NCBI GenBank assembly: GCA_020744225.1
Contig: JAGMWG010000018.1
Span: 1,116,001 to 1,180,000, forward strand
Reading direction: 5' to 3'
Length of the DNA: 64,000 nucleotides
Source: Paraphoma chrysanthemicola
Lineage: Eukaryota > Ascomycota > Dothideomycetes > Pleosporales > Phaeosphaeriaceae
The notes under the pieces are model-generated. The model saw only the letters and a program-made list of their open reading frames with translations. It searched no databases and was not told where the DNA came from. This document shows positions 23,498-33,546 of the stretch, piece by piece. A program made the translations under genes and the position numbers. The number at the start of each line of letters is the position of its first letter. Position 1 is the stretch's first letter.

Positions 23498-24253
23498 ATG
23501 CCCAAATCTAAGCGCGCCAAGGTCGTACACTTGACCAAGACGGACAAGAAGGGCAAAGAGCTGTCACTGAAGCTGTTCGCAAATGTCCAGGAAGCGGCGG
23601 ACACTTTCCAGCACATCTTCGTCTTCGCGGTGGAGAACATGCGCAACTCGTACCTGAAGGAGGTGCGCGCCGAGTTCGCTGACAGCCGGTGCGTGTCTTC
23701 ATAGCACTATTTATTTCACATCTAATCTCCAGGCAGATTCTTCTTCGGCAAGACCAAGGTCATGGCGAAAGCGCTCGGCCAGACGCCAGCTGAAGAGCAC
23801 CTCACAAATCTCTCCAAGCTGACAGAGCACCTCGCTGGCAACGTGGGTCTCTTCTTTACGAACCGCGATCCTTCAGAGATCATCGAGTACTTTGCCGCCT
23901 ACTCACAGACCGACTTTGCTCGCGCCGGTGTTGCTGCATCACAAACATTCACAATCCCCGCTGGCGTTGTGCACTCGAGAGGTGGAGAGATTGCCGAAGA
24001 CGACGACGTAGCGCTGCCGCACAGTGTGGAGACGACCATCAGGAAATGGGGCATGCCAACGAGGCTGGACCAAGGCAAGATTGTTCTCGACGCACCGTAC
24101 ACGGTGTGCAAGGAGGGCGAGGTCATGAATAGCCATCAGACTGCCCTGCTGAAGATGTTCGGCGTGGCAATGGCAGACTTCAAGATTGACCTCAAGGCAT
24201 ACTACTCGAAATCAAGCGAGTCGGTGACCGAGGTGGGCGCAATGGAGGAATAG
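23498..24253 (+). CDS. mrt4: ribosome assembly factor Mrt4
   Basis: Two exons, 23498..23688 and 23737..24253, give 235 aa. The join restores ADSRFFFGKTKVMAKALG, the strongly conserved L10/P0-like motif. Splicing at the upstream CCAG would break the frame match, so the AGGCAG acceptor was chosen. Mrt4 is a nucleolar and nuclear paralogue of ribosomal stalk protein P0. It occupies the P0 site on pre-60S particles and is exchanged during maturation, released with the help of Yvh1. The N-terminus MPKSKRAKVVHLTKTDKKG fits, as do NVGLFFTNRDPSEIIEYF, IPAGVVHSRGGEI and the MPTRLDQGKIVL segment. It lacks the long acidic P1/P2-binding tail of P0, as expected. Confidence 0.96.
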
Positions 24254-24648
24254 ACGATTTGGGGAATTGGAAAAGTAAGTTGCATGCATCACGACGGCGT
24301 TTGGGTGGCGTTCTCAATGGTCAAGGGCAAAAACGGGTGCTCTAAGGCAAATGTCGAATCATCGGAACCATCTTGGAGCACTTTACAATATACCCTTTCA
24401 GTTCTTGCACAATCTGTTCAGAGAGGTGATCACTTGGAGTGTTGACTGAAGCTGACAAGTCGGTCCCTCTCACATCATGGATATTGTATTTCAGTTTGAT
24501 TACGACGCCCAAGGCTCTTCTCCAGCAAACATGCACCCTTGTCAAACTAGCTGTCCTTTCCAAGTTTGTGGTTTCCTCTTCCATAACCTCAACTGGGACC
24601 TCACAGCCATACATGTCCTCCAGCATCGCTTCTACCCACCTCAGCACA
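24254..24648. other. convergent intergenic region
   Basis: The 3' flanks of mrt4 (plus) and the GPI-type protein gene (minus) face each other across 395 bp. No gene is seen. Confidence 0.5.
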
Positions 24649-25205
24649 TTACAGCATCGCCAATCCAGCCAACACTCCTCCCATGATCGCACCAACAGCA
24701 GCCGGGACGTTCGCGACAGCAGCGCCGGTGCTCTGTGCCGGTGCGGACGCAGAAGATGCAGCAGACGAAGTTCGGGAAGCCGATGTTGCGAGGGACGATG
24801 ATGCGAGGGCCGATGACAGCGACGCGGTCGATGAGATTCGTACCGAGGACGAATTAGACGCAGACAAAGTGGCAGACGCAGAAATGGTAGCGTTGCGGCT
24901 TGCTGAACCAGTCACCAACGGGCCGCTGCTCGAGATGACAGCAGAGGCAGCGGATGAGACGCGGGAGCGGATAAACGTGGGCGTGATCTCGGTGGTGGGC
25001 ACGGCGTTACTCAGGGTGGGAATGACGAGGGAGCTGGGGCCGAAGAAGGGAGCGTTTCCTGGGTCGAACATGGGTCCAGTATCTGTTGCAACATGATCAG
25101 CACGAGCATGTCGATAGGCGTGAATTGCGAGGAAAACTTACATTCTGAACTCTGCGCAAGAGCTGCACTCAGCATCCCCAGCACAACAAATACAGCGCGC
25201 ACCAT
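24649..25205 (-). CDS. small Ser/Ala-rich GPI-type cell-wall protein
   Basis: Two exons, 25205..25142 and 25082..24649, give 165 aa. The intron has donor GTAAGT and acceptor CAACAG, and the join reads AQSSEYTGPMFDPGNAPFFG. A signal peptide covers about residues 1-17 (MVRAVFVVLGMLSAALA). A short globular stretch follows to about residue 45, then a long Ser/Ala/Thr stalk with a few N-glycosylation sites (NAT, NSS). The C-terminus is hydrophobic with small residues upstream (STGAAVANVPAAVGAIMGGV), the pattern of a GPI-attachment signal. The family is not recognised precisely; many fungal wall or extracellular adhesin-like proteins share this plan. Function is inferred as structural or surface-related. 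Confidence 0.78.
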
Positions 25206-26565
25206 GGCTATTCCTCTCGATATCGTTCGGGTGATTAAGAAATGTTGTCGAATGTGTATTAGATACGTAGGTAGGTTATGTATATCTTCTCCTCAAACAA
25301 ACAAACTCAGCGAGCTAATTATAATTTAAAAAGAGTGACTTCCGGTAGGCAGGTAAAATGATCGACTACGGTGAGACCGTCCGCAACGTCAAAGGAGATC
25401 AGCAGCACGAGACGACGGGTAGAAGACCAAGAAAAGCGCGCCCGTGGCAGCGCGGCAAACCCATCTTATTCATCGCGCCCCTATGAACCCATAAGCATCT
25501 CGAACAAGCATTTCAATAGCGCGAGCGTCCATGCACGCGCAAGCCATACGAGCCTAGTACACCCGTTCCAGGCGCGAGGTCTCGTGTCTACGCCTGGCGG
25601 CTGTCGCTAGGCGAATAGGTGGCGCGCTCCGAACGCGTAGACTGATGAGCTGAGCGTGCGAACACGATGGAGCGCGGTCACTGGTGACTTGAGAGTTGGG
25701 GTGGCGCTTTGTCGTGGAAAAGACTGGTGTAGGGCTGTTGATTGGTGATTGGGTGGCCCCTGATAGGCTTGGCAGGTACGCGAAGGATGGTCGCGTTCCG
25801 AGGTCATGGGGGTGGAACGTTTGTCCGATGGCACTACTGAGCTCGCTCGACCAGAGATGAGAGATGACAGTGTCTCACACCTCTTTCGTCGCCTCCGTTT
25901 GCTTCACTTCACCTCTTCATTAACGTCTGATGTGTGCTGCGTTGACACGGAATACTGATCCTTGGTGTACACGGCACGTGGGACAGAGACGCCGCGTTGT
26001 GGCAGGCACTTGAATCGCATGTAGATACGGAAGGATGTGACCAGTCTCGTAAACGTCCTACGTCTTGCTTGTTCTGCACAGAAGGATCCGAGGCCAAGGC
26101 CCGCACCGCCGTTGAGTCGATGTGCGGCTCCCTTTTGACCCCTAGTTCTGGTGGCAACGTTGGACGATCTCCGTTCCATGCCCATTGACTCCTTCATCAG
26201 CTCGATGCGAAGGTCATCGACAACCAAGATACGACAAACGCAAACTAACCACCTACCGAAGGAGAAAGCTGGTTTGTTTGTTGTCTATATACAAGACTTT
26301 ACCTGACGCGCTTCGCGTCCATGATGATATCAGGATGCTCGCAATTAGGGATGCAGCTCGGTTGCGTTTGTCTAATACCCAGGTGTGGGTCTTTACGGAT
26401 ATGCGGCGTGAAGGCTGCTTCTGTGACATCAGGCGCCAAGCTGAGAGAGCTCCTGCTACCTACCCCACCATTACCCAGCTATCTCTCCAGCGGCTTTGAG
26501 CGGGTACTAAACCTCTTTCACAACAAAAAGGTCCAGACCGAGCTATACAAATACAGCGCAAAAAT
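25206..26565. other. intergenic, divergent promoters
   Basis: Upstream regions of the GPI-type protein gene (minus) and the 581-aa gene (plus). The short frames of 60-107 codons on both strands show no motif. I see no gene. Confidence 0.5.
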
Positions 26566-28311
26566 ATGTCCTCTTCCAGTCTCCCTGAGGTTTTGTTCCA
26601 AAAAGTCGACGAGTATATGGACTCGCTCGCGCCCCAGATTCAACCCCGCATTGCGTCGGAGCTGGAGCAGTTCCAGAACAAGACCATCGACAGTTTGGAA
26701 ACACAGGTCATCGATGCATTTCGATCACTTTTCGACAAGGACAAGAGCGATCCTTCTGCCAGAAATCTGAATGACTCAGCACCCGACTCTTATGGCAACC
26801 TATCTTTGCCGTTTGCTGACGAGATTGCCAAACTCACCCAGAGCTTCGGCAACATTTCCGACGGAGCAAGCGACGACTTGCGAGACATTTTCAACCTCAC
26901 TGAAGGCCAAGGCACTGGAGATCAAGCGCGGTCTCAGGATTCAGGCTTCTCTGGAGGAGCGCGTGGCTTCCTGTCTTCCGCTATCGACGCTGTGCAAGAC
27001 CACCTAGAGAAGAACAACGGAGGCTCTGGCGGACAGGGCTTTGAAATTGGAGGCCTTCTCGGGGTAATCAGCAACACAGTCAAGGATGCCTCTCGCAACC
27101 CTGAAGAAAAGGCGCGACTCATCAGCCCGGAGATCAGGGACAGAGTAGCGGAGAAGCTTCGGTCACAGCACACAAACATTGCAGAGCAGTTCACACGGAT
27201 TGCCCTGGATCATATCAAGCGCTGGCTGCGGGGCAACACGAGCACGCGCGATCTCGGTGATGGTGCCAAGGCCGAGATTCAGGATCAAGTTAAGGATCTG
27301 GTCAAGGGTCTGGGTGGACTGTTTGGCAAGAAGTCTTCTGATGAAGGAGCTTCTCGAGGCCTCGATGGCTCCGAGCGTGACGGTCAATCAGGCGAGAGTA
27401 GCGGTGGCTTCTCCAAGGTCCTCAGTGACAAGCTTAGCACGGGTCTTGCCAGGGTTCACAGAGAAGTACGCATAGAGTTCAGGAAGGTGTTGGGCGAGAT
27501 CGAAAAGCAGCTGTTTGAGCTCTTGCCGGACCAGTTCCAAGCTCCTCTGGAGAAGATCCTGGGAGGTAATCCTTTCGACTCCCAGCTCGACCGGGACGCT
27601 AGTGGTCAGGCTGATCGGAGCTTCGGAGACGACATCAAGGCCAAGCTGCTTAGTAAGATCCGAGACCTTGTGAAAAAGGTGCAAGAGACGCTTCGTGAGA
27701 GCATCCTCGGTGTTGTCAATGGTGGCCATCGCAAGCTCGAGCATGAGAGCTGGGTCTTCGTGCAGAATATCGTGGAGCAGAAGGTGCAGAGGTATCTTCC
27801 GGATGTGAAGATCTCCGTTCCAGACGATATTGGCAACGAAGGCGTTAGTGTTGGTGCACCGACTTCAAACACAAACGTTGGCGGCAACACGCAGTATCCT
27901 CCACCTTCACAAGGCGGCCACAACAACCCGGGCTCGTCAGACGCTTCATATGGTGGACAAGGCCAATCACAGCATGGATATGATCGGCCGCCGCAAAATC
28001 AGGACAATCAAGGCCGCCAGAACGAACCATACCAACAACAGCAAGGATATCAGTCACATCAGCAACAGCCGCAGTATGATCGTCGCGATCAGTATCCGCC
28101 ACCCCAGCAGCAGTACTCTCAACCTTCTCACTCAGCACAAGGTAACTACCAGCAGGATAGCTATCAGGATAACCAGTCTGGAGGCGGATATCAGCGGCGT
28201 GACGATTATCAGCACGATCAGTCTGGAGGTGGATATCAGCGGCGTGACGACTATCAGCACGATCAGCAAGGAGGTGGCTATCCGCAGCAGGACTACAGGC
28301 CTCGATACTGA
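26566..28311 (+). CDS. unknown protein with repeat-rich Gln/Tyr/Gly tail
   Basis: A single frame of 581 aa from the ATG at 26566, preceded by an A-rich leader. The first ~55 residues are helical (LPEVLFQKVDEYMDSLAPQI; LEQFQNKTIDSLETQVIDAF). Residues about 80-430 alternate amphipathic helices with Gly/Ser linkers, including DRVAEKLRSQHTNIAEQFTR, and WVFVQNIVEQKVQRYLP closes the structured part. The last ~150 residues are low-complexity, rich in Gln, Tyr, Gly, Asp and Arg. They include a 15-residue repeat of type QSGGGYQRRDDYQHD, present twice plus a partial third copy. There is no signal peptide or membrane segment. I do not recognise a named family. The tail resembles prion-like or phase-separating tails, which is inference from composition only. 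Confidence 0.8.
   Translation: MSSSSLPEVLFQKVDEYMDSLAPQIQPRIASELEQFQNKTIDSLETQVIDAFRSLFDKDKSDPSARNLNDSAPDSYGNLSLPFADEIAKLTQSFGNISDGASDDLRDIFNLTEGQGTGDQARSQDSGFSGGARGFLSSAIDAVQDHLEKNNGGSGGQGFEIGGLLGVISNTVKDASRNPEEKARLISPEIRDRVAEKLRSQHTNIAEQFTRIALDHIKRWLRGNTSTRDLGDGAKAEIQDQVKDLVKGLGGLFGKKSSDEGASRGLDGSERDGQSGESSGGFSKVLSDKLSTGLARVHREVRIEFRKVLGEIEKQLFELLPDQFQAPLEKILGGNPFDSQLDRDASGQADRSFGDDIKAKLLSKIRDLVKKVQETLRESILGVVNGGHRKLEHESWVFVQNIVEQKVQRYLPDVKISVPDDIGNEGVSVGAPTSNTNVGGNTQYPPPSQGGHNNPGSSDASYGGQGQSQHGYDRPPQNQDNQGRQNEPYQQQQGYQSHQQQPQYDRRDQYPPPQQQYSQPSHSAQGNYQQDSYQDNQSGGGYQRRDDYQHDQSGGGYQRRDDYQHDQQGGGYPQQDYRPRY
28167..28290 (+). repeat. 45-bp in-frame tandem repeat within the 581-aa gene
   Basis: Two near-identical 45-bp units encode QSGGGYQRRDDYQHD, and a diverged third begins QQGGGYPQQD. 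The units differ mostly at third codon positions, so the peptide is conserved more than the DNA. Confidence 0.85.
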
Positions 28312-28659
28312 GTAGTTGGGACCCTGCCGTCCTCCTGGGCAATCGAGCATGAATCGTTGCCTGATCCATTGCAATAGTCCGGCCTCGATGCGGTAGTATT
28401 CTATGATGTATCAATGCAGCTTTATGTAGCGGGTTATGAAAACAACTATGAACCCACACCCAAACATGTTTGAAAGCAATGCAGTCGTATGGTCGGAGCA
28501 GAGGAAGGCAATGTCTAGAATCATCGCGCATTCTGTCCGTTTCAGCTTGGCGATGAGACGTCTTACGAACAAATGACAACTGTATGATTTCAATGTCTCA
28601 AAGTTGATCACTACATAAAGCAGAGACTGGGCACAAAATATTCAACAACTACCACAACC

Positions 28660-29340
28660 ACACTTCATCCGGGTGGCGGCTCCGCTGGCGTCTGTGGTGT
28701 CTGGCGGGGGTCGCGTAGTCACTGGTCGTGGCCTCGTAGCTAACCAAGATATCATGAAGGGCACGCATATTCTGCAAGACAATGCACTGGTTGAGTGTAG
28801 GACGAATATCGGCAAGAAAATTTGGAAGGCTAACCGGGGCCCTTTTTTGCAAGTGAGCGCGCCGGTACAATTAGCAAACTAAGTGTTGCTTTCGACACGC
28901 TTTCGCCCATGGATCGAGCCTCGTTCAACCGATTGCTCAGACCGCCCGGACCAGGCGATGCTGTGTTGCAGATGGTTGACCGCTTTGAGTACAACACGTT
29001 TGGAAGTAGCCACAAGACGCATTTAGTTCTCTACCGGATAGCCTGCTATATCACCCGTTCCTGCGTTCCGAACGCGACGATTGATATAGGACAAGATATC
29101 TCATAGTATCCTCGCGGACAGACCTGGCTAGTAGCTACCCAAAACATTCCTCGGGACAGCGAAATATTCTTCAACTACATTCCGGACGACTGAAAAAACA
29201 ACAGCGGGATCAGTGGCAATACGCTCCAGGGAGAGTGGCATTATGCGTGCTCTTGCCCCAGCTGTGCACCATTACAAGCACCACTCGACACAATCGAGCG
29301 TCAAATAGCCGTCACATACTCCAACACCCATCCAACTGCT
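28660..29340 (+). pseudogene. decayed SET-domain gene
   Basis: Translated fragments line up with a SET domain in order. In one frame (28673-28882) is TGRGLVANQDIMKGTHIL, matching the SET start GRGLxAxxDIxKGxxIL. A second frame carries TISKLSVAFDTLSPMDRASF just after, so a frame change occurs near 28850-28862, next to a run of T. In that second frame the block RSCVPNATI corresponds to the usual HSCxPNA motif. After an in-frame TAG at 29104 comes TWLVATQNIPRDSEIFFNYI, then a TGA at about 29191, then the post-SET-like YACSCPSCAPL. With two stops and a frameshift and no plausible introns to remove them (the candidate GTGAGC..TTAG stretch is only 22 bp), it is most likely dead. An inserted RSC for HSC would also weaken activity. 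An unusual splice pattern cannot be fully excluded. Confidence 0.75.
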
Positions 29341-30700
29341 AGAAACCCTCGGCATCAGGGATGACAAGCTTTCTTATGCCTAAGGCAAGTCCATGAATAT
29401 ATGTCCTTTGACTGACCATCTCCTCCAGGTGCATGCTGTTAGCAATTATTCACGAATTAAAGTCCGATTGGGGCAAAGCCCATGCAATGTGCGATGACTG
29501 ATCTTCTGGTAGAGCAGCGCGCTTACTACCCGGTACATGCGCAGAAATTGAATGAGGTACTGAGTTGGGCGATGTTATGTGCGAGATCCGTCGTTGCGAG
29601 CTGAATACGAACGGGCTTCTCTAGGTCCATATACCCTAGGGTAGTGGTTTGAAGAAGGGTTTACTCGCTTCTTTAGCTGTGATGTTTGGCATACTGATTG
29701 TTCGCATCATTGCTACCGTTTCACGAAGAGATGAAATAGTGATAACTCAATAAATCGTTCACGTCCCGTTCATCTGCTACACCGCTCCGTGCTGACACAT
29801 CCAATGACCTTGAGGGAACTCTTCCTACTCGAAGCAACTCTCAGTCGCGTATTCATAATCTCCTCTCGGGAGTTGATAATTGTAAAGCATTATTGTTTAG
29901 TCGAAGCGCTAGGATGCGAGATCGTCAACGAGTAAAGTGCGCAGATTCTGGGAGTGACATGTTCCTGGTTCGATAATTATCTATGCTGTAGCAATGTCGA
30001 CGTGTTTGGCTCGGGTGTCGTCGTTACGATGCTGCGCTACAGAGATATCCATCTGATCAAAGATGACGATGCTGTGGTGTGCAATCTCGTGGACGGTTTG
30101 CACCAGATGATGCAAGGTGCCACACGCCGTAGCGTGGCTGCCCGGAAATGTCCCTCATAGTTTTCCCTTGCATTCTTCCAATTTGCTCGAATCCGATTCG
30201 GTGATGCTTCATTCGGGTCCACAAACGATCATTCCAGCAATCGTATGCTCGCACACTATGCTAGTGATTACGCGTACAGCATGTGGGTCGCGACTCGCGC
30301 CATAAACTTATGAAAAAAAATGACCTAGTCAATGTATACTTTCGCTCTCGAGATTGAGCTTCGACTGGCTGGATGTGCTTGGCGATCAACGCTTCCTGAT
30401 GCTTGTCATTCAAGCAGTAGAGCAATTCTAAAATCATTCCCTAATTGGTTCATGCCAGTATCGAAAAGCACTATTTGTCCTGGAGGTGGGGAATAAAATA
30501 TCTCAGCACGACCTTCGTTCAGCGTAGTGTAATGTCTGAATTCAACCACTAGACGTTGCACCCGGAATTACAGGACCTACCCAACCAACAGAATTAAAGT
30601 TTCGTCGCGTACTGCATAATTAGCCCACGTGGGTTAGAGCATCATGGACGTCGATCGTCTCATTGCGGGGTAAGGATCACCCGAACTCAAATTGTTTTAA
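29341..30700. other. gene-free stretch after the SET relic
   Basis: Stops are frequent in all frames. A minus-strand pair of short frames at 30037-30254 and a plus frame at 29954-30160 have no recognisable content. It looks like decaying accessory DNA. Confidence 0.45.
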
Positions 30701-30733
30701 GACAAGGGCATTGGCAGCACAGGGAGAATGCTT

Positions 30734-30769
30734 GTGGGGAAGAAGCTCACCTTGGCGGGGTTGGCGGGG
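30734..30769 (+). promoter_or_regulatory. clustered CreA-like sites upstream of GH2 gene
   Basis: Three matches to the carbon-catabolite-repressor consensus SYGGRG lie within 36 bp: GTGGGG at 30734-30739, GCGGGG at 30755-30760 and GCGGGG at 30764-30769. The last two sit in a 9-bp direct repeat (TTGGCGGGG). They are about 205-240 bp upstream of the GH2 start codon. Paired CreA sites are the functional arrangement in known repressed promoters. Activity here is inference. Confidence 0.5.
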
Positions 30770-30973
30770 AACGATAGCCCGAAGTGAGGAGCACATTCAG
30801 TAGACCACTATCTAGTTTTGGCCTTCTAACTTTACCCGATTCTATTGCAATCAAACTATCATGGGGCTTACAACTAACGTCGAAACGACGACGATCACAG
30901 TGGAGATGAAAATCATACAAATAGCAGCGCATCACTCTAAGATGCTTAGATCTCAGGGCTTGACAATCTCAAA

Positions 30974-33127
30974 ATGGCGTTGTATGCAGTGATTGCCTGT
31001 CTACTCAGCTTCTTCGTTGCATCTTCAGTGCAGTTCCAACCAAACAACCACAAATATCGAAATGTCACCGACTTCAATGCTGGCTGGTTGTTCCATTACG
31101 GAGACGCATCCAATGCACAGTCGACGACACTTTCTGATCAAAGCTGGCGCGCACTAAGTGTGCCCCACGACTGGGCTATCGAAGGTCCCAATCCACCACA
31201 GAGCCCTTTCGACTCAAAGGCAGCAACCACAGGCCGTGGTGCCTACGCCCCGTCTGGTATCGGCTGGTACCGCAAGCATTTCAGCGTCTCAGACAGCACC
31301 CAAAACGTTTACATCGATTTCGATGGTGTGATGGACAATGCGAGCGTGTATGTGAATGGAAAACTTATCGGCACCCACCCGTACGGTTACACTAGCTTTC
31401 GCTACGACATCACTTCGGCTGTCTCCTTCAGTGGCGACAATGTACTCGCTGTGAAGACCGATACCAGTGTTCAGCCAGGTGAACGCTTCTACACGGGCGC
31501 TGGTATCTATCGTAGTGTTCGCCTCATTGCTACGCACACTGTACATGTCGACCAATACGGCTTGTACGTCAACACCCGAAACGTTACAAGCTCTGGCGCG
31601 ACTGTTCGCGCGCAGGCGACCATCCTCAACAGTGGTAGCAGCGCAGCTAGCGTTAGTGTATCCGGTGTGCTCAGCGGTCCAGATGGTGCTGCGCTGGCTC
31701 CTGCCACTGCTTCCGCTCAGAGCGTTCCTGCAGGAGGCCGAGCAACTTTTAACCTGGAAGTCCCTGTCAGCAGCCCAAAGCTATGGGATCTCGACACCCC
31801 GAACTTGTATTCGCTTGCTGCGACCGTGATCCTCAATGGAACACCAATTGACGACGAGACTACGACCCTTGGTATTCGCAGTATAACCTTCAGTGCTGAC
31901 ACAGGCATGAGCCTCAATGGCAAGAATGTGAAATTTAAAGGCGTTTGTGTCCACCAGGATTACCACGGCTTGGGTATGGCTGCCCCGAAGCGTGCCATGC
32001 AGCGCCGCCTCGCTCAGCTCAAAGTCCTCGGCGTGAACTCAATCCGTACATCGCACGAGCCTACAAGCCCAGACTTCCTTGATCTGACTGATCGCATGGG
32101 TTTCTTGGTGCTGGATGAATTCTTCGACGTCTGGACAAAGCGCAAGTACAATGACGCCGGCGACTATGCGGAGTTCTTCAATCAAAATGCGCAATCACCC
32201 ACGGGCACCCCACCAGTCCCTGGAGCCTCTGGCGCAGTTCCATGGTATCAAGTCGATGTCACCAGCACTGTCAGTCGTGACCGAAACCACCCCAGTGTCG
32301 CTTTGTATAGTGCCGGCAACGAGATCCATGACTCAATCAACACCCGCACGCCCCTACTCAAGCGCATGAAGGAGATCGTCAACGCCCTCGATCCCGGCCG
32401 CCTCATCACCCAAGCTCTGCTGCAACCTTCTACCGCTGGAGATATCACCGGCGCCACCCGAACCATTCTCGACGTCTTCGGTGCAAACTACCGCCAAAGT
32501 GAAGTCCTCCAAGCTATGAAAATGTCGCCAGCGCGCGCGGGTCTTGTCACCGAGGACACAACTGGCACAGGCGAGTGGACCGCTGTTCAGAACAATGCCG
32601 GTCTCACGGGCTTGTTTCTCTGGACGGGCGTGGATTATCTAGGTGAGGCGGATGGGAAATGGACGACCATTGGGTCGACTCCCGGCCTCGTCGATTCGAT
32701 GGGTGACGTGAAGTCGCTCGGATATGCATGGCAGAAGGTCTGGGGAGCGCCAGCCACGTCTCCACCTGGGACTGGAACTACAGCCACCAAAATCGTTCTC
32801 ACGTCTGAGCAGAAGAGTGTATCGACCGACGTTGATGATATTGCGTACATCAAGGCGACCGTGTCTGATGCATCGGGTAAATTGATTACTGGCTCCTCTG
32901 CGCCCATCACGTTCAGTATCACGGGTCCCGGTGTTATTGTGGCAGTCGATAGTGGAAGCCAGGGAGCGGAGTCTTTTAGGGGCACGCAGAGGAAAGCTTA
33001 TAAAGGTATTGCCTACGCACTTGTTCGTGCGACGGGTCAGGGGACGATTAGTATCAAGGCAACTGCGAGCGGTTTGACGGAAGGTAGCGCTAGTTTGAGT
33101 GGTACTACGGCTTCATTTGTCTTTTGA
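30974..33127 (+). CDS. secreted glycoside hydrolase family 2 (beta-galactosidase-like)
   Basis: A single exon of 717 aa. The signal peptide is about 1-19 (MALYAVIACLLSFFVASS). The GH2 order is complete: a sugar-binding jelly-roll domain (about 25-200; SVPHDWAIEGP, GIGWYRKHF, YIDFDGVMDNASVYVNG, GAGIYRSV), an immunoglobulin-like domain (about 205-310), a TIM barrel (FKGVCVHQDYHGLG; NSIRTSHEP) and C-terminal beta domains (from about 600). Glu450 in SAGNEIHD is the expected acid/base. Glu527 in GLVTEDTTGTGEW is a candidate nucleophile. FLWTGVDYLGE is typical of bacterial-type GH2 enzymes with FxWTGxDYLGE. The substrate is not determined; beta-galactoside or a plant or algal galactan is plausible. 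The intronless structure and bacterial-like C-terminal architecture raise the possibility of horizontal origin. CreA-like sites precede it. Confidence 0.9.
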   Translation: MALYAVIACLLSFFVASSVQFQPNNHKYRNVTDFNAGWLFHYGDASNAQSTTLSDQSWRALSVPHDWAIEGPNPPQSPFDSKAATTGRGAYAPSGIGWYRKHFSVSDSTQNVYIDFDGVMDNASVYVNGKLIGTHPYGYTSFRYDITSAVSFSGDNVLAVKTDTSVQPGERFYTGAGIYRSVRLIATHTVHVDQYGLYVNTRNVTSSGATVRAQATILNSGSSAASVSVSGVLSGPDGAALAPATASAQSVPAGGRATFNLEVPVSSPKLWDLDTPNLYSLAATVILNGTPIDDETTTLGIRSITFSADTGMSLNGKNVKFKGVCVHQDYHGLGMAAPKRAMQRRLAQLKVLGVNSIRTSHEPTSPDFLDLTDRMGFLVLDEFFDVWTKRKYNDAGDYAEFFNQNAQSPTGTPPVPGASGAVPWYQVDVTSTVSRDRNHPSVALYSAGNEIHDSINTRTPLLKRMKEIVNALDPGRLITQALLQPSTAGDITGATRTILDVFGANYRQSEVLQAMKMSPARAGLVTEDTTGTGEWTAVQNNAGLTGLFLWTGVDYLGEADGKWTTIGSTPGLVDSMGDVKSLGYAWQKVWGAPATSPPGTGTTATKIVLTSEQKSVSTDVDDIAYIKATVSDASGKLITGSSAPITFSITGPGVIVAVDSGSQGAESFRGTQRKAYKGIAYALVRATGQGTISIKATASGLTEGSASLSGTTASFVF

Positions 33128-33546
33128 GAAAAATCAGCACGTCGTGGAGGGGTTAGGTAGTTTTGACTAATTACATTGCATCAACCTCGAACTAAGTACC
33201 TAGGTATTGTCTCGGATGCCCTATGCTAGGTGAGCTGATCGATGTAGCTTTCATCGATCATAGGCAATCATACGGTTTTAATATACTGTTTCGCTTTTCA
33301 CTACAATGCTGATGAGCTTACCAGACTTGCGAGGCTGATAACTGCGAGGGCTAGAAGCACATGGATAGCTGCAGCACTGCCCCACTTCAGCCTCGATGCA
33401 GAAAACCACCTCCAGGCTCCAACAACCCTCTCGAGCGGCGGAGTCAACTGAGAATTCATCAATACAAGTGACACAAGTCCCTACGAAGCCATAGTGCGCG
33501 CATTTGTAGCAGTCTACGTACCATACAAGCGAAAAGGCCAGGCACG
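33128..33546. other. intergenic between GH2 and HET genes
   Basis: No open frame of interest on the plus strand. This region holds the GH2 3' flank and the HET gene promoter. Confidence 0.5.

Noticed and set aside
29495..29560. tRNA-like TGGTAGAGCAGCGCGCTTA segment
   Set aside because: Resembles a D-arm but there is no T-arm GTTCRANTC or matching acceptor stem at the right distance.
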